From contig NZ_BMWE01000023.1 in assembly GCF_014651075.1 (NCBI RefSeq), positions 36,814-100,813 on the forward strand: 64,000 nt of DNA, given 5' to 3'. How positions within the stretch are numbered: position 1 is the stretch's first letter; every line of letters begins with the position of its first letter. The notes beneath the pieces were generated by a model that made no database searches, was not told where the DNA came from, and saw only the letters and a list, made by a program, of their open reading frames with translations. The DNA comes from Streptomyces djakartensis. GTDB taxonomy: Bacteria; Actinomycetota; Actinomycetes; Streptomycetales; Streptomycetaceae. Positions 7,656 through 15,424 of this stretch are shown piece by piece. The translations under genes and the position numbers were made by a program.

Positions 7656-9044
7656 ATGACGGTACGGGGTCTCCGGAGATGCGCTGTATGTAGCGCGGAC
7701 ATCAGCCATCGGCATGGACTAGCGAAGTACTGCTCGGGCGCTTGTGCTCTGGAGGCGCGCCGGCCGACAACGCTTATCTGCGAGGAGTGCGGTAGTGAAT
7801 TCGTTCGACCGAATCGTCCTGGCGCTCCTCCCCGCTACTGCTCTGAGGAGCATAAGGCGGCCGCGAAGGTACGCAAGGCCAAGGCTCATCACGCAGCACG
7901 CATGGAGGAGTTACGCCTCCTGCGAGGCGACAGAAGGTGCGAGTCCTGTGGTGCAGACATAAACAATTTGAAGGCCTTCGCCAAGTACTGCAGCCAACGG
8001 TGCCACTACAGGGCTCAGGGGCATGTTCCGCGTCAGCCAGCCCTGTCACATGAGGAGCAGTTGCTACGGCGACGTCAGAGACGGGCTGCTAAAAGGCCGA
8101 CCTCGATAACTATTGAGTGCAAGGGATGCGGTGGCGCCTTCAAAGTTCCAGGCGACAAGCCGGGACGTAAACCACAGTTTTGTGAGGAATGTAAGGCCCT
8201 CAAAGGGTCACAGGTACGCCCAGATCCAGTTGCCTGTAGAGGCTGCGGCTTGACCGTTCCGCTTGCGAGGGGAACTCTCGCACTCTACTGCTCGACTGAT
8301 TGCCAGGTCGCCACGAATAATAAAGCGCAGGCAGAGCGTCGCAAGGGCCAACGCATAGAAGCGAAACAAGATCGAGAGTGTGCGGTCTGCGGGGAGCCGA
8401 TCGGGACACAGGAACATGGCCTTCGCAAGTACTGCAGTCACGGTTGCTGGTACCGCGCTAACCACATACCGAATCCTAAAGATCACTCTTGTGCATGGTG
8501 CGGTGGCAGTATGTCCCATCGTCGAGTCGATGCCAAGTTCTGCGGACAACCCTGCTATTTGAAAGCACAGTACAAACGGAAGGTCGGAACTGCTCTCCGC
8601 TCGCACCCATGCGCTTACTGCGGTGAGAGAATGCCCCTCAGTACAGCAAACCGCATCTATTGTTCCAGTCGATGCTCCCGACGCGCCTACTTTGAAGCGA
8701 ACCCAGAAAAGGTTCGTGCCGCAAAGCGTCGAGGGAACCATCAACGCCGGGCCATGTTGGCCAATGCTAAACGATACAGCATAACCGAGCGCGATCTCGC
8801 ACGGTTGTGGAATCGGCATGCGGGTTCCTGCGCCTACTGTGGCGAGAAAACTGAATCTTTACATCAAGAGCACATTGTCCCTATTTCTCGAGGCGGAGAT
8901 GACAGTATCGGGAACTTGGTACCAGCTTGCCCTGACTGCAATCTCGCTAAAGGAGACCGGACGATTACGGAATGGAGGCTTGGGAAAAAGTCGCCACGTT
9001 ACTCAACCAGAGTGATCCTTGTTGATTGGAAATCATTACAGTAG
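7656..9044 (+). CDS. HNH nuclease with eight tandem zinc knuckles
   Basis: 462 residues. Eight treble-clef-like zinc motifs of the form CxxCG-(12 to 20)-YCSxxC run from residue 9 to about 340 (for example CAVCSADI...KYCSGAC, CESCGADI...KYCSQRC and CAYCGERM...YCSSRC); the second ends in His instead of the last Cys. The C-terminal 75 residues are an HNH nuclease domain: C392/C395, E405-H406 (EHIVPISRGG), N420 and C425/C428 with N429 (ACPDCNLAKGD), all catalytic positions present. Codon use is AT-richer than the neighbours and three rare TTA codons occur (7911, 8859, 9036), so expression should depend on the bldA tRNA. A DNA-cutting enzyme with an extended zinc-finger array for target recognition is inferred; homing or anti-phage roles are both possible. 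Confidence 0.85.
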   Translation: MTVRGLRRCAVCSADISHRHGLAKYCSGACALEARRPTTLICEECGSEFVRPNRPGAPPRYCSEEHKAAAKVRKAKAHHAARMEELRLLRGDRRCESCGADINNLKAFAKYCSQRCHYRAQGHVPRQPALSHEEQLLRRRQRRAAKRPTSITIECKGCGGAFKVPGDKPGRKPQFCEECKALKGSQVRPDPVACRGCGLTVPLARGTLALYCSTDCQVATNNKAQAERRKGQRIEAKQDRECAVCGEPIGTQEHGLRKYCSHGCWYRANHIPNPKDHSCAWCGGSMSHRRVDAKFCGQPCYLKAQYKRKVGTALRSHPCAYCGERMPLSTANRIYCSSRCSRRAYFEANPEKVRAAKRRGNHQRRAMLANAKRYSITERDLARLWNRHAGSCAYCGEKTESLHQEHIVPISRGGDDSIGNLVPACPDCNLAKGDRTITEWRLGKKSPRYSTRVILVDWKSLQ

Positions 9045-9074
9045 CTCGTTCGTTCAAGTTGAACAGAGGGTGAG

Positions 9075-9163
9075 CCGGTCCGATCGCCCCATGCCGGCAC
9101 CGCGAACGGCCCGCCGAATGCCGCTGCGGTCCGCCGCCGTTGCCGTCAGCGCTGCCGTCACTG
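9075..9163 (+). repeat. right copy of imperfect direct repeat around the HNH module
   Basis: This copy lies 30-120 bp after the HNH stop codon. Bases 9129-9163 match 6841-6875 with two differences; upstream the match is partial. See the left copy at 6770. Confidence 0.55.
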
Positions 9164-9237
9164 AGCCTTTTCCAACTTCAGGTTGAGAGGGTGCGTGGCT
9201 CGCCCGACTACGACGTGACGTGGTCCAGCACTGGTGA

Positions 9238-9732
9238 TCAGCTGCGGTCTTCGACGCTGCTTTCGGCGATCTCTCGGAACAGCTCGCGAGCCTGATCGCA
9301 GAATTTTCCGACATCCGCGATGTCCGGCTCGTCACCGTCCGCCAGCATCCGGGCCTGGAGTTGCTCGGAGCGCAGCCCGCCGTAACGGGCCCGCACCTCT
9401 GGGGTCGCCGGTTGGACCGCGATGTGCAGGTGCTTGCGCGCGTCGCGGCCATGCGACCACATGCAGACGTAGGGCTGCTCAGGCCGGCACAACGTCTCGA
9501 CGACACGAGCGGTATCGCGCAGCAAGGGGCCGAGTTCCGCTGCTGCCGTGCCGTCGAGTTCCGCGACAGCCACGACGTGCTCCCGTGGACCGACGATCAA
9601 GGTGCCGAGATTCATCGGACCGACGACGTGGTTCACCACCCAGGCAGCGGTTTCGTGCAGGACGCCTCCGGGCAACTCCCGGCGCCCGGCCAGAAGGTCG
9701 CACCCAAGACACCCTGTCACATCCACGCGCAC
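9238..9732 (-). CDS. HIT-family nucleotide-binding protein
   Basis: 164 residues from GTG 9732. It has the N-terminal CLGCDLLAGRR pair of cysteines common in HIT proteins, the core strand-helix region (GTLIVGPREHVVAVAEL) and the active-site motif KHLHIAVQP. HIT enzymes hydrolyse or transfer nucleotides from phosphoramidates and dinucleoside polyphosphates, with the middle His as nucleophile. Here the first two His are present but the third position of the triad is Ala. In-frame GTG codons at 9726 and 9720 are alternative starts; the long upstream extension to 10059 is not family-like. It is divergent from the DUF5677-type gene. Confidence 0.7.
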   Translation of the reverse strand: MRVDVTGCLGCDLLAGRRELPGGVLHETAAWVVNHVVGPMNLGTLIVGPREHVVAVAELDGTAAAELGPLLRDTARVVETLCRPEQPYVCMWSHGRDARKHLHIAVQPATPEVRARYGGLRSEQLQARMLADGDEPDIADVGKFCDQARELFREIAESSVEDRS

Positions 9733-9937
9733 CAGCCTATACAGAGCCGCAGCGATGAAGTCGACTGCCAACCTGGTTGAAGAGTCTGTCGGTTGGCCTG
9801 CGCACGCGATGAAGCTCCTGGGCTGACCTCGGTGGGTGCACGCTGCTCCCACGGCATCGCGGCGAAGGCTAACCCCTTGCCTCCCGGAGTAGGGCTGCGG
9901 TTCAATGGCAGGTTTCCCACACGAGAGGCGAAGGCGA

Positions 9938-11059
9938 ATGAAACCGGAAGACTCGGCACTCCTGCGGTACGCGGTAAACAAGATCAACGAGGATATCAGG
10001 GAAGGTTCCTTTAGTAGCCAAGACGAAGACGCGACCGGAAGCGCCTTGCTGTTAGCCATGGACGAGGCTATTGGGTTGTCCGACGAACTGGCGCCAGATG
10101 ATTACAATTGGTTTCTGAGTGAGATGGACAGTAGGCGTAGAGTCCGCAAGAAGATGATGGCGAAGATCAGGCGCACTCATTTGCGCAGATGGGGGCGAGG
10201 TCTCCTCCTTTTCGATGATGTATTAACCACTGCAGAGGTGCTAAATGGGGCCGTCCAGGATGCGATTGGAAAATGGGTCCTGGATGGTGAGCCAGCGATC
10301 AAAAGGGATAGCCTCCTAGGCGTGCAGGGAATCCTGGGAGGAAAGGCACTCAAATGCCTTTTGTTGTTGTCGCTCCACTCGCGAGCATGCTCAATCTCCA
10401 ACGAGATTCGGCTTCTAGCCGAGCATGGCTTCCCTGAAGCGGTAAGGGCTAGGACGAGGAGCTTGCACGAGCTCGGGGTCATCACGCTCGCGCTGTCTGC
10501 CCTCGGGCAGCTAGACACTAGCGTCTCTGATCGCTATGGGGCGTGGACACTCGCCGAGGCCCGAAAGGAGGCACGGGCTATCGCAGCGCAAGGGGGGACG
10601 CCTGATCCACTTGACGATCAGGAAGCAGAATTGGAGCGTCGGGCAGCCGCAGCATGGGGAAGCGACTTTTTCCGACAGAATGGATGGGCGGCACCACTTT
10701 TCCCTGGACGCAGGCCCCCGGTCCCCTTCAGTGACATCGAGCAGCTGGTGAATATGGAGCACATGCGCGGCTTCTACATGGCCGGAAATGACGCAATTCA
10801 TGCAGGTCCAAGCGCACTCATGGACCGCCTGCGACTCCGCAATGGGTCAGCATTTACGACTGTGAGCGAGGTCCAGCATCAAACCGTTAGGCATTTCCTG
10901 GCCGCCGCTGTTATTGTGCTTTCCGACCTTGGCGCAACAGTTTGTAGAGTAGCGGCTTCAATCACGGGAGATTTCGATCTTCTTACCGGCGTAAAGCTGG
11001 TACGTGACGCCGAGGATCGTGCAGTTTCGGAGTTCAAGAACGACGGAATGAGAGCCTAG
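9938..11059 (+). CDS. DUF5677-type protein
   Basis: 373 residues, ATG 9938 preceded by GAGAGGCGAAGGCGA, which favours this start over 9905. It resembles the DUF5677 family (helical; key region EAVRARTRSLHELGVITLAL, later MRGFYMAGNDAIHAG and VRHFLAAAVIVLSDL), whose members often sit in defence or mobile contexts and have no established activity. The His-rich DAIHAG segment could be a binding or catalytic site. Codon use is AT-richer than the chromosome, with two TTA codons (10052 and 10223), suggesting recent transfer and bldA-dependent translation. Confidence 0.7.
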   Translation: MKPEDSALLRYAVNKINEDIREGSFSSQDEDATGSALLLAMDEAIGLSDELAPDDYNWFLSEMDSRRRVRKKMMAKIRRTHLRRWGRGLLLFDDVLTTAEVLNGAVQDAIGKWVLDGEPAIKRDSLLGVQGILGGKALKCLLLLSLHSRACSISNEIRLLAEHGFPEAVRARTRSLHELGVITLALSALGQLDTSVSDRYGAWTLAEARKEARAIAAQGGTPDPLDDQEAELERRAAAAWGSDFFRQNGWAAPLFPGRRPPVPFSDIEQLVNMEHMRGFYMAGNDAIHAGPSALMDRLRLRNGSAFTTVSEVQHQTVRHFLAAAVIVLSDLGATVCRVAASITGDFDLLTGVKLVRDAEDRAVSEFKNDGMRA

Positions 11060-11113
11060 CAGCTAGGCCGGTGGAGCGGCTTTGGGCTGGAGGTTCAATG
11101 GCCGAGTAAGGCT

Positions 11114-11149
11114 GACGGGGCGCCGCCCACCATTTGGCGGCGCCCCGTC
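11114..11149 (+). terminator. 14-bp stem terminator after DUF5677-type gene
   Basis: A perfect inverted repeat, GACGGGGCGCCGCC at 11114-11127 paired with its complement at 11136-11149, with an 8-nt loop, 55 bp downstream of the stop codon at 11059. There is no T-tract, as is usual for Streptomyces terminators. Confidence 0.75.
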
Positions 11150-11464
11150 TAGCAGAGGTTCGAGCCTCATCCTTATCAGGTCGATCACGAGCCTCGGCGA
11201 CGTTGGCGAACTAGCCCTGCGGCTTGACTGGTTTCCGTTGCGGTTCGGCATCGACCGCCGCTGTTCGTCCCTGTTGGTGTCAGGCGCTGGTGTCAGACGT
11301 CAGTGAGCACTTGACTCGAAGGGCACGCCGGTGCGGCCCTCACCGTCTGAAGCGCCCGGTAGAAGTCGAACCCGATTAGTACCGGTGTACGCCCCTGTCC
11401 ATCGATGCCACCGACCGGTAAGGGCCCGATTACACGCCACGAGGGGAGCTTGATCGCGCGGGCG

Positions 11465-11514
11465 CCATCACAGAAGCGCTCGGCCGATGTCTCGGTCGAG
11501 CGCTTCTGTGATGG
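11465..11514 (-). terminator. very strong hairpin after the I36-like inhibitor gene
   Basis: An 18-bp perfect stem (11465-11482 with 11497-11514) extends inward by five more pairs including one G-T, leaving a 4-nt loop at 11488-11491. It starts 24 bp beyond the stop of the minus-strand secreted inhibitor gene. In the 11060-11537 stretch this and the preceding terminator are the only structures I can support. Confidence 0.75.
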
Positions 11515-11537
11515 TTTGAGGCGCGAGGTCAGGCGCC

Positions 11538-11882
11538 CTACCAGGAAATACTCAGGCCCTTGAAAGGAAGAGAGCTGGAGTACTGCCCGCTCCTGATCAC
11601 CACCGTGCTTCCGTAACAACCAGTGTCGCTGTAGACGGTGATGGTCTTGCCGGACTGGTTCGACACCGTGCGGATACCGCCGTCCTGCACCGGGTTGCAG
11701 CCGTGTCCCGGGGTCGTGCGGTCCTTGCGGTTCCCATCGAAGTCCTTCTTCACCCAGGTGCACACCTTGCCCTGGGGGCACACCGTCGCGGCGGAAGCGG
11801 GCTGCACGGAGGCGAAGGGAAGGGTGGCGGCCAGGGCCGCGCCAGCCAGCAGTAAGGAGCGCTTTCTCACGGGCACATCCAT
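11538..11882 (-). CDS. secreted peptidase inhibitor I36-like protein
   Basis: 114 residues beginning MDVPVRKRSLLLAGAALAA, a clear Sec signal peptide with cleavage expected near QPASAA (about residue 31). The mature part of about 80 residues has four Cys (in TVCPQGKVCTW, GHGCNPV and DTGCYGS) and the Gly/Asp-rich beta pattern seen in the actinobacterial inhibitor I36 / beta-gamma-crystallin-like family (SMPI type), which inhibit secreted metalloproteases. A perfect family match is not claimed. ATG 11882 is chosen because it directly precedes the signal peptide. The gene is isolated, with its own terminator. Confidence 0.7.
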   Translation of the reverse strand: MDVPVRKRSLLLAGAALAATLPFASVQPASAATVCPQGKVCTWVKKDFDGNRKDRTTPGHGCNPVQDGGIRTVSNQSGKTITVYSDTGCYGSTVVIRSGQYSSSLPFKGLSISW

Positions 11883-12134
11883 TCTCAAGTTATCGAACAC
11901 CAGTTTACCGATCTTGTCATGTCCCCACTGGGAAGGCAACTCCCCAAGTGAGCCGCTGAAGAGGCCTCGGGCTACAAGCAGCAGAGCACCTCAAGGATTC
12001 GGTATCCCACGCCTGCACAACCTCACCCTCACCAGATGACAGGTAAACCAGCAGGTCAACCGGGATACTCCTCGGCGATTACGGGACACCCTCTAGCGGC
12101 CCAGTTGCTTAGCGCATCAACCACCACTCACCCC

Positions 12135-12286
12135 AGCTCCCATCCCGTCTGCCGTCGACCCACACACCGTGGAGCGGGCGTGGTTCCTGGCGTCCAGGTG
12201 GAGCGCGCCACTGTACGAACGACCTGGACGCCAGGGGCCGCGTCTGCTCGGCTCTGCCTGGGTCGATGGCAGACGGGATGGGAGCT
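12135..12286. repeat. compound long inverted repeat
   Basis: Outer arms of 28 bp (12135-12162 and 12259-12286) are complementary with one mismatch. Inside them a second perfect 14-bp pair (12186-12199 and 12222-12235, CCTGGCGTCCAGGT type) forms a nested hairpin with a 22-nt loop. Together they make a cruciform of about 150 bp. It lies in the 690-bp gene-free stretch 11883-12571, which otherwise holds only GC-rich, low-complexity sequence (12440-12530). Confidence 0.75.
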
Positions 12287-12571
12287 CCCCGCGCACGCCA
12301 CCACTCCGGCCGGCAGTCGCAGACGGCGCCCCCGCCATCTCGGAGCCTGAGCGCCCCCGCCGGAGGCATGCTTTGAGCGTTGCCGCGCTCCCGCGGTTCT
12401 CGACTCATGGCACCGGTCCTATTCACATGTGGGCGCGCGTCGGCGCAGCCCGGGCGGAGCGGGCCGAAGGCAGGAGCGGCGCCCGGAGCAGAGCCGGGAG
12501 GCGCGCCCGGCGGAGCGGAGCGCAGCCGGGGCTTGATGACGTGGAGAAAATCTGAGCCAACTCGGGCTGTG

Positions 12572-13312
12572 CTACAGCCGGAACGACAGCTCCAGCTCGC
12601 CCCCGGGAAGGTGGAACTCCTCCAGGGCGAGAGGCCTATCTGACGCGGTGAGGGTCACGCGGATGGTGTGGAGCAGAGGGACCCCGTCGGCAAGGCGCAG
12701 CGCTTGGGCTTGGTCCGGTAGGGGCATGCAAGTTCGGACGTACTCCGTGAAGTGGAGTTCGTGGCCCAGGTCCGTTAGCGCCGTGTAGAGCTCCGGCGCC
12801 GGCGGTGGGGCCTCCTCCTCGTACTTGGTGTCGATCAGTACCGAGAACGGGATGTAGGTGCGGTGGAGCTGGCGGAGCTGGCCGTGAGCCGCGGTCTGCA
12901 AGGCGTCGTACGTGTACATCGGCTCACCCGGCGGGATGCGGAGCAGGTCCGCCAGGGCTAGCGGGGCGTCGGTACGGGTGGCCACCGGGGACTCGGCGTC
13001 TGTCCAACGGATGCCGTCCGCCTCGACGTAGCGGCCGTCCGAGGTTCGGCGTACGCCGCGCGGGCGTGTGTGCCTGGGGCGGCTGTGAGGGGAGCGGGCA
13101 AAGGTGCCGCGGCCCATGATGGCCTCGACGAGACCCGATGCTCTTAGCTCGCTGAGGCCCTGACGGACTGTGGGGCGCGTCACGCCGAACTGCTTTGCCA
13201 GAGTCTCTTCGGAGGGGAGCGGTTGGCCGGCGGGGAAGGTGCCGTCCAAGATGCCTTCGCGCAGGTAGTCGGCAATCTGCCGGTACTTCGGCTGCGTGTT
13301 CTTCGGCGGCAT
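12572..13312 (-). CDS. GntR/HutC-family repressor, KorSA-like
   Basis: 246 residues from ATG 13312, chosen because a strong GGAGGG site lies just upstream; ATG 13393 and a TTG at 13411 would add a low-complexity extension. The N terminus is a GntR winged helix (KYRQIADYLREGI, PLPSEETLAKQFGVTRPTVR). The C-terminal half is a UTRA ligand-binding domain ending in the typical LALEEFHLPG segment. In pSAM2-type elements KorSA represses transfer and the pra gene, keeping the element integrated. The divergent position next to the activator-like and tra genes, with two palindromes between, supports the same role. Confidence 0.85.
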   Translation of the reverse strand: MPPKNTQPKYRQIADYLREGILDGTFPAGQPLPSEETLAKQFGVTRPTVRQGLSELRASGLVEAIMGRGTFARSPHSRPRHTRPRGVRRTSDGRYVEADGIRWTDAESPVATRTDAPLALADLLRIPPGEPMYTYDALQTAAHGQLRQLHRTYIPFSVLIDTKYEEEAPPPAPELYTALTDLGHELHFTEYVRTCMPLPDQAQALRLADGVPLLHTIRVTLTASDRPLALEEFHLPGGELELSFRL

Positions 13313-13404
13313 TCGGGCCCTCCGTGGCCGTGGCTTGCTCGGCTGTGCGTCCTCGTAGACAGCTTGTCCACGTTCGTGGACAGCTTCGCTCATGGGTAGG
13401 TCGG

Positions 13405-13459
13405 TTGACAACCCGTACTACGGGTGGCCACTCTTGTCCGTGTCACCCGTAGTACGGGT
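13405..13459. promoter_or_regulatory. twin 15-bp operator palindromes and promoter of the transfer operon
   Basis: Two perfect interrupted palindromes, ACCCGTA-C-TACGGGT at 13411-13425 and ACCCGTA-G-TACGGGT at 13445-13459, are 34 bp apart and differ only in the central base. A consensus -35 TTGACA (13405-13410) directly abuts the first, which would fill the spacer before a CACTCT -10 (13429-13434, 18-bp spacing). They are likely binding sites for the adjacent GntR protein. Confidence 0.7.
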
Positions 13460-13468
13460 GGTCTAGCA

Positions 13469-13491
13469 ACCCGCAGGATCGGCCTGCGGGT
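13469..13491 (+). promoter_or_regulatory. hairpin in the leader of the transfer operon
   Basis: A 9-bp stem, ACCCGCAGG at 13469-13477 with CCTGCGGGT at 13483-13491 and a 5-nt loop, sits 25 bp before the GTG start at 13516. It could be a leader structure or a weaker relative of the upstream operators. Confidence 0.4.
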
Positions 13492-13515
13492 GCCAGAGAC
13501 GAGGAGATCCGAACA

Positions 13516-13866
13516 GTGGCAAGCCTTCCGATCGACACCGCGAAGTTCACTGGGATCATCTGTGCCGTTCCCCCTGCTCCGCGGGTCGCCAACCGTGAGA
13601 CCGGTCAGCTCCGTGTGGATCGCGAGACCGGCAAGACCATGTACCAGGTCGGCCTCTGCCTGATGGCGGGCTCGTCGGCCGACGTCGTGAACGTGAGCGT
13701 GGCCGGTGAGCCCGCCGGTGTGCAGCTCGGTATGCCGGTGGCCGTGCGGGACCTGGTCGCCACGCCGTGGGAAAACGAGGGGCGGCACGGCATCGCATTC
13801 CGTGCGGCAGAGATCCGGCCTCTGAGTGCTCCCGCTGGTGCGACGGGCAAGGGGACCGCGCAGTGA
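13516..13866 (+). CDS. AICE conserved protein, possibly Pra-like activator
   Basis: 116 residues, GTG start with GAGGAG ribosome binding site. A beta-rich pattern is visible: an N-terminal strand, then RETGQLRVDRETGKTMYQVG, then strands around DVVNVSVAGEPAGVQLGMPV and DLVATPW. This general layout (duplicated ET-G motifs followed by an OB-like core) recalls the short proteins annotated in actinomycete elements as replication, integration and excision activators (Pra). The match is by pattern only. First gene of the operon running to the integrase and overlapping the tra gene by one base. Confidence 0.55.
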   Translation: MASLPIDTAKFTGIICAVPPAPRVANRETGQLRVDRETGKTMYQVGLCLMAGSSADVVNVSVAGEPAGVQLGMPVAVRDLVATPWENEGRHGIAFRAAEIRPLSAPAGATGKGTAQ

Positions 13867-15185
13867 TGGAACTGGCCTCCGCCTCTTCGGCCGGTGAGAC
13901 GACCTGGCCGAGTTGGGCTCTGGTGGTGGCCGCAGTGCTGGTGTCTGGTCTGCTCCTGGCAGGCCCGGCCCTGCGCCGCCGTTACCCCGCGGCCTGGTGG
14001 CTGTTACTCGGCTTCCCGGTCGTGGCCTTCCGGGTCGTGCAGACCTGGCGGCCCCTGATGGCCGGGTGCGGGCTCGCCGTGAGCCGTCGACCGGCGCTGA
14101 CCGTGGTGTCCGGGCTCGTCGGCAAGGGGGCACCCCCGCCTCAGCCGCGCGTGCCTCGGCGGGGCCTCATACGGCCGACCTCCAGCGGATTCCTGTTGCT
14201 CGTGCGGCTGCTGCCGGGCCAGGTTCCGGAGGACTTCGTCAAGGCTGCGCCCGCCATGGCGGAGAACTGGCAGGTGCACGCAGTGAGGGTGACCTCCTGT
14301 AAGCCGGGGGTCGTGCGGGTCGTGGCCTCAGCGGTCGATCCGTTAGCCGATCCTCAGGTGCCGAAGCAACGCGGTCCTGGCCAGCTCCTACGGGTGACCG
14401 TCGGGGCTCTGGAGACCGGAGCCGCGTGGGTGGTCGACCTGCGACGGGTGCCGCACTGGCTGATCGTGGGGGCCACCCGCTCCGGGAAGTCGACGCTCAT
14501 CAACGCCCTCGTGGCCGGACTCGCCCCGCAACGCGTCGCACTGGTCGGGATCGACTGCAAGGGCGGCATGGAGCTGTCCCTCTACGAGCCGCGGTTGTCC
14601 GCCCTCGCGACCAACCGAGAGCAAGCGGTCCGCCTGCTGACGGCCCTCGTGGATCTGACCCTTGACCGAATGACCCTTTGCCGGGCGGCTCGCGTCCGGA
14701 ACATCTGGGGGCTGACGGACAAGGAACGCCCGGTGCCCGTCGTCGTGATCGTCGACGAGATCGCGGAACTGTTCCTCGTCGCGAGCAGGAACGAGAAGGA
14801 CGAAGCGCACGCTGCCGGTACGGCACTCATCAGGCTGGCCCAGCTTGGGGCGGCTCTCGGAGTCTTCCTGGTCGTCGCCGGCCAACGTGTCGGCTCCGAC
14901 CTGGGGCCCGGAGTCACCGCGCTGCGCGCGCAGTTGGGCGGTCGGGTGTGTCACCGCGTGGCCGACCCCGGTACCGCCGAGATGGCGCTCGGTGATCTCA
15001 ACCCCGACGCGCTGAAGGCGGCCCAGGCCATCACCCCGGAACAGGCTGGCACGGCCGTACTCGCGTCCGGCGACGGCTGGGAACGCGCCCGGTCCCACCT
15101 GGTCACGGAGTCGGAGGCGGAAGCCGTCGCCGCCGAGTACGCGCACCTGACTCCCGTCCTGTCCGAACTGTACGTCGAACCGTGA
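13866..15185 (+). CDS. FtsK/SpoIIIE-type DNA translocase, TraB/TraSA-like
   Basis: 439 residues. One or two N-terminal membrane segments (WALVVAAVLVSGLLLAG, and WWLLLGFPVVAF) anchor the protein. The ATPase domain has Walker A GATRSGKST at about 202-210 and Walker B VVVIVDEIAEL at about 291-301, plus the downstream GQRVGSD sensor region. Unlike type IV secretion, Streptomyces conjugation uses this single hexameric pump to move double-stranded DNA between mycelia. The start ATG overlaps the stop of the preceding gene as TGATG; GTG 13863 is also possible. A recognisable C-terminal winged-helix gamma domain for clt recognition is short or divergent. Confidence 0.85.
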   Translation: MELASASSAGETTWPSWALVVAAVLVSGLLLAGPALRRRYPAAWWLLLGFPVVAFRVVQTWRPLMAGCGLAVSRRPALTVVSGLVGKGAPPPQPRVPRRGLIRPTSSGFLLLVRLLPGQVPEDFVKAAPAMAENWQVHAVRVTSCKPGVVRVVASAVDPLADPQVPKQRGPGQLLRVTVGALETGAAWVVDLRRVPHWLIVGATRSGKSTLINALVAGLAPQRVALVGIDCKGGMELSLYEPRLSALATNREQAVRLLTALVDLTLDRMTLCRAARVRNIWGLTDKERPVPVVVIVDEIAELFLVASRNEKDEAHAAGTALIRLAQLGAALGVFLVVAGQRVGSDLGPGVTALRAQLGGRVCHRVADPGTAEMALGDLNPDALKAAQAITPEQAGTAVLASGDGWERARSHLVTESEAEAVAAEYAHLTPVLSELYVEP

Positions 15186-15197
15186 AAGGGGCCTGCC

Positions 15198-15392
15198 GTG
15201 CTGGTGTCCATGTCGGCCGTGCTGCTGCTCGGCCTGCTGATCTGGTTCCTGCTGCGCATCCGGTACCTCAGGTGGGCCGACGCGCTGATCTGTGGAGCCT
15301 TCGGCTTCCTACTCGCCCGGACCGTGGCCGCGCCGGTGGTTCAGGCCTTCCTCGACGGAGTGAATGGCTTCCTCGGCCAACTCCGCTTCTGA
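15198..15392 (+). CDS. small membrane protein, Spd-like
   Basis: 64 residues from GTG 15198 with two hydrophobic helices (SMSAVLLLGLLIWFLLRI and ADALICGAFGFLLARTV). It sits directly after the TraB-like gene, where actinomycete plasmids encode small spread (Spd) membrane proteins that help intramycelial plasmid movement. Role inferred from position and topology. Confidence 0.6.
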   Translation: MLVSMSAVLLLGLLIWFLLRIRYLRWADALICGAFGFLLARTVAAPVVQAFLDGVNGFLGQLRF

Positions 15393-15424
15393 TCCGCCCC
15401 AACGAACTGAGAAGGGGACTCCCT

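Noticed and set aside
8208..8819. 203-codon minus-strand frame inside the HNH gene
   Set aside because: Cys-rich because it mirrors the zinc-knuckle codons; no start signal and the plus-strand HNH motifs are intact.
11901..12571. Genes within the 690-bp stretch left of korSA
   Set aside because: Several short frames exist on both strands but all cross the compound inverted repeat or GC-rich low-complexity sequence and lack start signals.
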